Below are positions 1-5,091 of a DNA stretch of 5,091 bases, one piece after another. The position numbers and the translations under genes are program-made. Position 1 is the stretch's first letter. Every line of letters starts with the position of its first letter. The notes below the pieces were generated by a model. The model worked only from the letters and a program-made list of their open reading frames with translations, searched no databases and had not been told where the DNA came from. The stretch covers positions 1 to 5,091 of the forward strand of contig JAIRZR010000501.1 in NCBI GenBank assembly GCA_031267155.1. The letters are read 5' to 3'. Origin of the DNA: Prevotellaceae bacterium (GTDB lineage: Bacteria > Bacteroidota > Bacteroidia > Bacteroidales > UBA932).

Positions 1-150
1 CGGATAGACACTCTATCCCTATGCGGATAGACACCCTATCCCTACGCGGATAGACACCCTATCCCTATGCGGATAGACACCTTATCCCTATGCGGATAGA
101 CACCTTATCCCTATGCGGATAGACACCCTATCCCTATGCGGATAGACACT
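1..150. repeat. 23-bp tandem repeat array (6 full copies plus a 12-bp partial copy), each with an internal inverted repeat
   Basis: Full copies start at 1, 24, 47, 70, 93 and 116, and a partial copy covers 139-150. Each copy is CGGATAGACACY followed by YTATCCCTAYG. Variation is confined to unit positions 12 (T in copy 1), 13 (T in copies 4 and 5) and 22 (C in copy 2). Within each unit GGATAG (positions 2-7) and CTATCC (13-18) form an inverted repeat around a 5-base loop; copies 4 and 5 have TTATCC, which breaks one pair. CTATCC of one copy can also pair with GGATAG of the next across a 6-base loop, so two hairpin registers compete. The unit length is not a multiple of three and every frame meets TAG, so the array is not coding. 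It starts at the window edge and may be longer. It lies about 100 bases downstream of priA, so it could help end that transcript, but there is no T-tract typical of an intrinsic terminator. Confidence 0.95.
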
Positions 151-248
151 GTCGTGCCACAATCCTTCCAAAACAGTAATTCCAAACAGTTTACCGACGT
201 ATAAAATCGCCGAATGGATGAAACGCAACATACGGCAAAGTCTCCAAT

Positions 249-2759
249 TCACATCGGATCGACATCGGCAACGGTTATTATTCCGGCATATTTTTTCTCT
301 GATTTAAGCTGGATGAAAGCTGTATTTATCAAATGTTTATAAGGGTTGATACTTGAGTTTTTCTTCAATTTGATCCGGAAATTGAGGATATACCTGTTTT
401 GTATCCGTCCTATCGGGGGCGGTTCGGGACCGGCGAGATCTTTTCCGAAAGTTTTCAGCAGCATGGCTTTCAGAGCATTTCCCGCTTCGTTCAGGACGTC
501 CTGTCTCGAATGTTTTATCGATAAAACTATCAGGCGGCAGAACGGCGGATAGTTGAACATCCGGCGTTCATTCAGCTGCGTTGCAAAGAAGGAATCGTAA
601 TCATACTTGATAACCTGGCGTATGACAGGGTTTTCGGGTGTTGTTGTCTGGATAATAACCTCGCCCGGCCTGTCTTTCCGTCCCGCCCGTCCCGCTACCT
701 GCGACATGAGCTGGAAACTGCGCTCGTAAGCCCTGAAATCGGGGAAAGTCAAAAGACTGTCGGCGTCCATTATTCCCACCAGACTGACATTCCCGAAATC
801 AAGTCCCTTGGTTATCATCTGTGTTCCTACAAGAATATCGACAGCATGTGCTTCGAACCCGGACAAAATCCTCTGATATGCATATTTCGATTTCGTCGAA
901 TCCAAATCCAGCCTTTCGATTTTCGCTTCGGGAATAAGTAGGGAAAGTTCATCCTCTATTTTCTCGGTGCCAAACCCCCTGGTCTTGATATTCGGACTGT
1001 TGCAGGAAGGACATTTTGGAGGCATCGGGATGGAATATCCGCAGTAGTGACAGGTCAAAGCGCCGGTGTATTTGTGATACGTAAGGCTGACGTCGCAGTA
1101 TCTGCACTTTGCGACATGTCCGCAGTCGGCGCACTGGACAAAGGGAGAAAACCCCCTGCGGTTTTGAAACAGGATAATCTGCTCTTTTCTTTCCAGGGCG
1201 CTTCTGATGGCGTTCAGTAGTGTTTCCGAAAAATTGGATACGATTTTTTTCTTCCAGAAGGCTCTTTTCATGTCGATTGTCCGTATTTCGGGAAGAACCG
1301 CCTTTCCATAGCGTTCGGTAAGCCGGATTAAGTCATATTTTCCCTGCAGTGCGTTGTAATAACTTTCCAGAGAGGGCGTTGCCGAACCCAGAACGACTTT
1401 TGCGCCGTGTATCCTTCCCAGAATTACGGCAGCATCGCGGGCATTGTATCTTGGAGCCGGATCGTACTGTTTGTAAGTCGTTTCGTGCTCCTCGTCCACA
1501 ATTATGAGGCCGAGATTCCTGAACGGGAGCAAAAGGGAAGACCGCACGCCAAGAATCCCCTCTCCGCAGGAAACTTCCGGATACCCGTCCCCGCAGGCCG
1601 AACCGTCCCGGGGATTGAACTTGAGGAGATTATTATATGCTTCCGTACGTTCGGCGTCACTGAAGCTGGAATGGTACACTCCCATCCTGCTCCCGAACAC
1701 TGCCCTCAAGCGTTCGATAATCTGCGTTGTCAGAGCGATTTCCGGCAGGAGGTACAGTACCTGTTTCCCTTCATTCAAAGCCGCGTCAATCAACTTTATG
1801 TATATCTCGGTTTTCCCCGACGAAGTTATTCCGTGCAGTAAAGCAGGCCTGTCTGCGGCTCGCAGTTCCTCAAACGCCTTCTGCTGTGCCGGCGACAGCT
1901 CGGGCTGTTCCTTCAGTGTGGCGGCAGTGTTTCCGAGCCGGTCGATTTTCTTTTTTACGGATATAAGGATTCCCTTTTCCTCGCACGACCTGTAAACGGA
2001 TTCCGATACCCCGCTTTTGTCAAGAAGTTCATTCTTCGGAATTTCCAGCGGGTAAACAAAGTCCAGGGGACTTGCAAGCTCGATATATTTCAGCAGAAGC
2101 TGTTCCTGCCTGCGGGATTTTGTCAAGGAATCAAGCAGGCGCCCAAGTTTTTCCTCGCTGTCGATATCCGGATGCAGGGACACAAACGACCGGTATTTCG
2201 ACCTGTAGTTGTTTATCAGCTCTTCTTCGATACCGATAATCCCGGCATCTAAAAGTTTTCCGATGTTCGGGAGGATATTTTTCCTGCCCGTTTTCTTTGC
2301 CAGGTCTTCCATCGAAAGCTGACCGTCGGACAGACAGGCAATTATCTGCCTGTCGAGGCTGTCAAGTCCGGCATTTCCCGGCAAATCGCTGCAATCCGCA
2401 CGGTTAAGAGCGACTTTTGTCCTGCTTTCCATTTTCAGGTACGCCGGAAGGGCGGCCTTCATAACTTCCCCGAGCGTACACATGTAGTAGCCGGCAATCC
2501 ATTTCCACAATTCCAGCTGCGGGGCGGTGATGACGGGCGTTTCATCGATTATTCCGAGTATGTCCCTTGTTTCGAAACCGGTTTCCGTGTTTTCGCATAT
2601 CCCGACAACTATTCCGGAATATATTTTCCTGTTTCCCAAAGGAACAATCACCCTGACGCCCGTTTTAAGCGAGCCCCGCATTTCAGTGGGGACGGAGTAT
2701 ATCAGCGCCTTGAGATACAGGGGGAGCAATACTTCTATGTAATAAGTCTTCTGATTCAC
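249..2759 (-). CDS. priA: Primosomal protein N' (PriA), replication restart DNA helicase
   Basis: PriA is a superfamily 2 DNA helicase (3' to 5') that recognises abandoned replication forks and loads the replicative helicase so that replication can restart. This 836-residue protein has the full family layout. An N-terminal 3'-DNA-binding domain covers roughly residues 5-105. A winged-helix-like region follows (about 130-270). The helicase core begins near 285, with Walker A GITSSGKT (310-317), LLPEIALT (337-344), DEEH (422-425) and GSATPS (458-463). The zinc-binding insert has eight cysteines (543, 546, 552, 555, 570, 573, 583, 586). Later helicase motifs are GTQMITKGLDF (645-655) and QVAGRAGR (687-694). 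The C-terminal domain is present, so the gene looks intact. The start codon is GTG; it is preferred because family homology (YIEVLLPLYLKALIYSVP) begins at residue 7 and no upstream in-frame start is needed. An apparent insertion of about 15 residues with two cysteines (389, 398) precedes GVRSSLLLPF. It is last in the probable operon, 34 bases after the Smr gene. Identity is firm. Confidence 0.98.
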   Translation of the reverse strand: MNQKTYYIEVLLPLYLKALIYSVPTEMRGSLKTGVRVIVPLGNRKIYSGIVVGICENTETGFETRDILGIIDETPVITAPQLELWKWIAGYYMCTLGEVMKAALPAYLKMESRTKVALNRADCSDLPGNAGLDSLDRQIIACLSDGQLSMEDLAKKTGRKNILPNIGKLLDAGIIGIEEELINNYRSKYRSFVSLHPDIDSEEKLGRLLDSLTKSRRQEQLLLKYIELASPLDFVYPLEIPKNELLDKSGVSESVYRSCEEKGILISVKKKIDRLGNTAATLKEQPELSPAQQKAFEELRAADRPALLHGITSSGKTEIYIKLIDAALNEGKQVLYLLPEIALTTQIIERLRAVFGSRMGVYHSSFSDAERTEAYNNLLKFNPRDGSACGDGYPEVSCGEGILGVRSSLLLPFRNLGLIIVDEEHETTYKQYDPAPRYNARDAAVILGRIHGAKVVLGSATPSLESYYNALQGKYDLIRLTERYGKAVLPEIRTIDMKRAFWKKKIVSNFSETLLNAIRSALERKEQIILFQNRRGFSPFVQCADCGHVAKCRYCDVSLTYHKYTGALTCHYCGYSIPMPPKCPSCNSPNIKTRGFGTEKIEDELSLLIPEAKIERLDLDSTKSKYAYQRILSGFEAHAVDILVGTQMITKGLDFGNVSLVGIMDADSLLTFPDFRAYERSFQLMSQVAGRAGRKDRPGEVIIQTTTPENPVIRQVIKYDYDSFFATQLNERRMFNYPPFCRLIVLSIKHSRQDVLNEAGNALKAMLLKTFGKDLAGPEPPPIGRIQNRYILNFRIKLKKNSSINPYKHLINTAFIQLKSEKKYAGIITVADVDPM

Positions 2760-2762
2760 AAA

Positions 2763-2768
2763 ATCACC
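2763..2768 (-). promoter_or_regulatory. Ribosome binding site candidate for priA
   Basis: On the minus strand GGTGAT sits 3 bases before the GTG start. It matches the downstream part of the ideal Shine-Dalgarno sequence AGGAGGTGATC rather than the usual GGAGG core. It supports the GTG start at 2759. Bacteroidota depend little on Shine-Dalgarno pairing, so its importance is uncertain. Confidence 0.4.
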
Positions 2769-2793
2769 GGTTTATAATGAAAATTCCGTTTTC

Positions 2794-3813
2794 TCAGGAC
2801 AGTATCACCATTGTAGCTCCAAGTCCATATTCCCTGAACGAAGCATCATGATAATAAACCAGTCCTGCGTACTGCGTATCCAGCAAACGCCTTATTTCGT
2901 GCTTTAATTTGCCGTTCCCGACGCCGTGAATAAACACCATTTTTTTTGTCTTCGCCGTAAGGCCGCATTCCAGGGCTATTATGAAACGGGCTTTCTGGAT
3001 TTCGAGTATCTGCACACTGTCCAGGCTTTTCACGTCTTCGACAAGTTCCTCGATGTGCAAATCTATTTCCTCGACATCAGGACTGCTTTTCTGTGGCGGT
3101 TCCGCCGGTTTTGCCGGTTCCTTCTGCTTTATTGCCTTTTCAAGCTCCAGGGGATTGATGCTTATTTCAAGTTCAGGAATGACATTCGCTGCAATTTTCA
3201 GGATAAAGGCATTTTCCTCGAAAAAGTCATTTTCGACGAATGAAGATTTCTTGGCAAGCTTGACAGGATTCAAATCCACGCTTATCTGTTCGGGCTGATA
3301 ATACCTGTATTCCTTATGCTTATACAGAAACCCCGTGATGTTCAGGTTCAGTTTCGAATTTAAGGCGGCTCTGTCGATACTGCAGACATATTCCTTTGTT
3401 TCCGGCTCTACAGTACTCTGTCCCAGCAAGATTAATCTGTCCGTTCCGGTATTTTTCGAAACAATATACGTGCAGTAGAACGAGCTGTCGTTAATGAAAT
3501 ACAGGTCCAGACTGCAGGCGGCAGGATTAGAGCGGTCTTCGGGTACAAACGCAAGCAGAAGCTCGTAGTCGTCGCTGTCAACAATATCAGTATACAGCTC
3601 TTCTGCAGAAGGTTCCGCCCGTTCCACTTCTATCCGTTTTGCCGTTTCCATCTGCTCGCTCCGCCCGACAACGACGAGATCCGTCACACGAACGGGGATT
3701 TCGAAGCCGTCCCCGTCCACCACATTCACCGTCGAGGAGTTGATGATTCCGGATACGGTTCCTCCGCCGACCTCATTCAGAAACCTGACTTTATCGCCTA
3801 CATTATATTTCAT
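2794..3813 (-). CDS. DUF2027 and Smr domain protein (MutS2 C-terminal-like), function unknown
   Basis: This 339-residue cytoplasmic protein has no signal peptide or membrane segment. Residues 1-49 (MKYNVGDKVRFLNEVGGGTV onward) resemble a small beta-barrel like those in nucleic-acid-binding proteins. Residues about 60-215 fit the DUF2027 domain of Bacteroidota. A Lys/Pro-rich linker (about 228-246) leads to a C-terminal Smr domain (about 247-338). The Smr marks are IDLHIEEL (250-257), FIHGVGNGKLKHEIRR (294-309) and YGLGATMVIL (329-338). The first motif lacks the glycine of the classic LDLHG form. Smr domains in MutS2 and related proteins nick or bind DNA or RNA, so a nucleic-acid role is a reasonable inference, but no MutS ATPase is present and the substrate is unknown. 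Its ATG overlaps the purC stop by 4 bases, suggesting translational coupling, and priA follows 34 bases later. It is often annotated as a DUF2027 or Smr/MutS family protein. Domain assignment is confident; biological role is not. Confidence 0.92.
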   Translation of the reverse strand: MKYNVGDKVRFLNEVGGGTVSGIINSSTVNVVDGDGFEIPVRVTDLVVVGRSEQMETAKRIEVERAEPSAEELYTDIVDSDDYELLLAFVPEDRSNPAACSLDLYFINDSSFYCTYIVSKNTGTDRLILLGQSTVEPETKEYVCSIDRAALNSKLNLNITGFLYKHKEYRYYQPEQISVDLNPVKLAKKSSFVENDFFEENAFILKIAANVIPELEISINPLELEKAIKQKEPAKPAEPPQKSSPDVEEIDLHIEELVEDVKSLDSVQILEIQKARFIIALECGLTAKTKKMVFIHGVGNGKLKHEIRRLLDTQYAGLVYYHDASFREYGLGATMVILS

Positions 3814-3822
3814 AGCAGCCTC
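3810..3822 (-). promoter_or_regulatory. purC stop / Smr-gene start overlap with internal ribosome binding site
   Basis: On the minus strand the bases CTATGA hold both the ATG start of the Smr gene (3813-3811) and the TGA stop of purC (3812-3810), a 4-base ATGA overlap. GAGG at 3822-3819, inside the last purC codons, lies 5 bases before the ATG and could serve as a Shine-Dalgarno sequence. This arrangement is typical of genes translated in a coupled way from one mRNA. Confidence 0.65.
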
Positions 3823-4763
3823 GCCAGCATATTTTCCGTATTTGTCTCGATACGGGTGTAAATATCGTCCGTGATTTCCGCTTTCAGGAATGTTTCCCCC
3901 GTGATTTTCTCATACAGCTCAATGTACCTGCTGCTTATATCTTCGACAACTTCGGGCGTCATCTCCGGGACTTTCTGTCCTTCCCTGCCCTGGAATCCGT
4001 TTGCCATCAGCCATTCCCTGACAAATTCCTTCGACAGCTGCCGCTGCTGTTCGCCCTTCGCAAAGGCGCTTTCGTAGCTGTCGGCATAAAAATAGCGGGA
4101 GGAATCGGGAGTGTGAATTTCGTCGATCAGGTAAATGATTCCGTCCCTTTTACCAAATTCATATTTCGTATCAACCAGAATCAGACCCTGTTTCGCTGCC
4201 ATGCTGCTTCCTCTTTCGAACAGCGCCAGAGCGTATTTCTCCAAAAGGACGTAGTCTTCTTCGGCAATCAAGCCTCTGGAAATGATTTCGTCACGGGAAA
4301 TATCCTCGTCGTGCGCTCCGTGTTCGGCCTTGGTTGTCGGCGTAATGATGGGGCTGTCGAAACGCTGATGTTCCCTCATTCCTTCGGGAATCGGCGCTCC
4401 GCATATTTTGCGTGCACCCGCTCTGAAGGATCTCCACGAACTGCCTGTAAGGTATCCCCTTACAATCATTTCTACGGGAAAGGGGTCGCATTTGTGCCCT
4501 ACGGTAACCACGGGATCGGGCGATGCAATTTTCCAGTTCGGAACGATGTCCGAGGTGGCGTCCAGAAACTTGGAGGCAATCTGGTTCAAAACCTGTCCCT
4601 TACAGGGTATTCCCTTGGGTAAGACAATGTCAAACGCAGATATCCTGTCTGTAACAATCATGGCAAGATACCTGTTGTCCACGGTATAGACGTCGCGGAC
4701 TTTTCCTGTATATTTGCCGGTCTGCTTGGGAAACAAAAAATCGGTACGGGTAATTGTATTCAT
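3810..4763 (-). CDS. purC: Phosphoribosylaminoimidazole-succinocarboxamide synthase (SAICAR synthetase)
   Basis: PurC joins aspartate to CAIR using ATP to make SAICAR, a middle step of de novo purine synthesis in the cytosol. The 317-residue product is complete. It has GKVRDVY (20-26) and TDRISAFD (38-45) in the N-terminal nucleotide-binding lobe. The family signature PVEMIVRGYLTGSSW is at 96-110. A TPTTKAEHGAHDEDIS segment (141-156) is also present, followed by the second signature LVDTKYEFG (196-204) and LIDEIHTPDSSRY (212-224). Its length fits the longer PurC form of about 300 residues rather than the short form of about 240. The ATG at 4763 gives a standard N-terminus; a nearby ATG at 4770 is out of frame. 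There is no clear Shine-Dalgarno sequence, only an A/T-rich leader, which is common in Bacteroidota. It is the first gene of the probable operon, and the only promoter candidate found lies just upstream. Identity is firm. Confidence 0.98.
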   Translation of the reverse strand: MNTITRTDFLFPKQTGKYTGKVRDVYTVDNRYLAMIVTDRISAFDIVLPKGIPCKGQVLNQIASKFLDATSDIVPNWKIASPDPVVTVGHKCDPFPVEMIVRGYLTGSSWRSFRAGARKICGAPIPEGMREHQRFDSPIITPTTKAEHGAHDEDISRDEIISRGLIAEEDYVLLEKYALALFERGSSMAAKQGLILVDTKYEFGKRDGIIYLIDEIHTPDSSRYFYADSYESAFAKGEQQRQLSKEFVREWLMANGFQGREGQKVPEMTPEVVEDISSRYIELYEKITGETFLKAEITDDIYTRIETNTENMLARLL

Positions 4764-4808
4764 ATAACATATTATTTATTCGTGTTTTACAATTTATTTA
4801 AATGTACA

Positions 4809-4829
4809 GTCCGGATATTTATCACGGAC
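4809..4829 (-). other. Small stem-loop in the purC leader
   Basis: GTCCG and CGGAC form a perfect 5-bp stem around an 11-base A/T-rich loop. If transcription starts a few bases after the -7 box, this hairpin would sit almost at the 5' end of the purC mRNA. It could protect the mRNA end or be chance; the stem is short. Confidence 0.3.
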
Positions 4830-4840
4830 ATTTACGGGCG

Positions 4841-4848
4841 CAAATTTA
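4841..4848 (-). promoter_or_regulatory. Candidate Bacteroidetes-type promoter (-7 box) for the purC operon
   Basis: On the minus strand TAAATTTG matches the Bacteroidetes primary sigma factor -7 consensus TAnnTTTG exactly. The -33 element is weak: TTCTG (4870-4866) lies 17 bases upstream of the box, while the nearest exact TTTG is only 12 bases upstream, too close. The predicted start near 4835 would give a leader of about 70 bases. The position, just ahead of the first operon gene in an A/T-rich stretch, supports the call. Confidence 0.5.
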
Positions 4849-4924
4849 ATTCAAAAAAATCAAAACAGAATTAAGAACTTTTAGAGTTATACCACGCGCG
4901 GGACATTTTTGTGCATTACAGACT

Positions 4925-4947
4925 GACGCCGTAAGGCGTCCAATTTT
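4925..4947 (+). terminator. GC-rich hairpin GACGCC-GTAA-GGCGTC followed by CAATTTT
   Basis: The 6-bp stem is perfect with a GTAA loop, a GNRA-type tetraloop when read on the plus strand. A short T-run follows after three bases, so on the plus strand it resembles a weak intrinsic terminator. No plus-strand gene precedes it here, so it may instead be part of the neighbouring hairpin element. On the minus strand no T-run follows the stem. Confidence 0.3.
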
Positions 4948-4951
4948 GATA

Positions 4952-4981
4952 ACCCCGAACTGCGCTACGCTTGTTCGGGGT
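4952..4981. repeat. Inverted repeat ACCCCGAAC / GTTCGGGGT with a 12-base loop
   Basis: The two 9-base arms (4952-4960 and 4973-4981) are perfectly complementary. The loop TGCGCTACGCTT contains its own small GCG/CGC pairing. A second copy with the same loop pattern but a different inner stem begins at 5069. This looks like a dispersed palindromic (REP-like) element; no gene or transposase is attached to it. Confidence 0.85.
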
Positions 4982-4999
4982 AAACTGTCGCACTTATCA

Positions 5000-5051
5000 G
5001 AACTACGAAGTAGGTTCAACCTTTCGGTTGATTCAAGTCCTTACGGAGTTG
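5000..5051 (-). repeat. Run of three consecutive short hairpins
   Basis: The first hairpin pairs GAACTAC (5000-5006) with GTAGGTTC (5010-5017), with one bulged G. The second pairs TCAACC (5016-5021) with GGTTGA (5026-5031), sharing two bases with the first. The third pairs CAAGTCC (5034-5040) with GGAGTTG (5045-5051), with one mismatch. Read on the minus strand the loops of the third and second are GTAA and GAAA, both GNRA tetraloops, and the first closes as C-TTC-G. Stable loops on the same strand hint that the minus strand may be transcribed here, but this is inference. I cannot match it to a known RNA family. Confidence 0.55.
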
Positions 5052-5068
5052 TGGAGGAGAGGCGCTTT

Positions 5069-5091
5069 ACCCCGTGCTGCGCTTTGCTTGC
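5069..5091. repeat. Left part of a second ACCCCG hairpin, cut by the window edge
   Basis: ACCCCGTGC is followed by the loop TGCGCTTTGCTT and then GC, where the window ends. This parallels the complete inverted repeat at 4952-4981 (loop TGCGCTACGCTT). If it is the same element, the missing bases should complete the arm as GCACGGGGT. Confidence 0.6.

Larger units (their letters stand above)
4764..5091. other. Non-coding region upstream of purC: promoter zone plus a chain of hairpins
   Basis: No convincing gene was found in these 328 bases on either strand. The half next to purC (4764-4920) is A/T-rich and holds the promoter candidate and a leader hairpin. The outer half (4921-5091) is more G/C-balanced and is packed with short inverted repeats, listed separately. 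I recognise no tRNA, rRNA or known riboswitch fold. The sharp change in base composition near 4890-4925 suggests that the outer half is a separate repeat element or structured RNA. Confidence 0.75.

Noticed and set aside
1..150. CRISPR array
   Set aside because: The 23-bp copies abut directly with no unique spacers, so this is a simple tandem repeat.
88..231. Possible 47-codon minus-strand gene just after priA (start ATG at 231, GGAG 10 bases upstream)
   Set aside because: Its last third is read from the tandem repeat and its stop falls inside a repeat copy. The product resembles nothing I know. It is more likely a chance open frame, although the spacing to priA is gene-like.
1407..1995. Plus-strand open frames of up to 163 codons opposite priA
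   Set aside because: They lie wholly antisense to a complete priA with all its motifs, and their products show no recognisable domain and odd composition.
2760..2793. Terminator or separate promoter between the Smr gene and priA
   Set aside because: GAAAA/TTTTC can form only a weak A/T stem, and no TAnnTTTG box is present, so readthrough into priA is the simpler reading.
2926..3298. Plus-strand open frames opposite the DUF2027/Smr gene
   Set aside because: Low-complexity Ser/Phe-rich translations antisense to a well-supported gene.
4113..4689. Plus-strand open frames opposite purC
   Set aside because: purC is complete with both family signatures, and the antisense products look like nothing known.
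4764..5091. Purine riboswitch, tRNA or rRNA fragment upstream of purC
   Set aside because: I could not find a three-way junction with purine-aptamer loop sequences, a tRNA acceptor/T-loop pattern, or rRNA-like conserved segments; only short independent hairpins are seen.

Overview
The window looks like a piece of a Bacteroidota (probably Bacteroidales) chromosome. Four things suggest this. The middle gene is a DUF2027-plus-Smr protein, an architecture I associate with that phylum. PriA and PurC both read like Bacteroidales versions. Ribosome binding sites are weak or absent. The only recognisable promoter element, upstream of purC, is an exact match to the Bacteroidetes -7 box TAnnTTTG. I cannot name genus or species from the sequence alone.

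Layout. All three convincing genes lie on the minus strand and read right to left as one probable operon: purC (SAICAR synthase, purine biosynthesis, 3810-4763), then a DUF2027/Smr-domain protein (2794-3813), then priA (replication restart helicase, 249-2759). purC and the Smr gene share a 4-base ATGA overlap. The Smr gene and priA are 34 bases apart with no clear terminator or promoter between them. A candidate promoter and a short 5'-leader hairpin lie just upstream of purC. The cluster therefore joins one metabolic enzyme with two proteins that handle nucleic acid. They probably share transcription; nothing in the sequence shows a direct functional link.

Flanks. Both non-coding ends are rich in inverted repeats. 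The left end, downstream of priA, holds six full copies and one partial copy of a 23-bp tandem repeat, each copy carrying its own 6-bp inverted repeat; the array may run past the window edge. The right end, upstream of purC, holds a chain of hairpins between 4925 and 5091. Two of them share the same loop but have different stem bases, and one of these is cut by the window edge. These flanks are the least explained part of the window. The three genes are ordinary housekeeping genes, and I found no defence system, mobile-element gene, CRISPR array, tRNA or rRNA.
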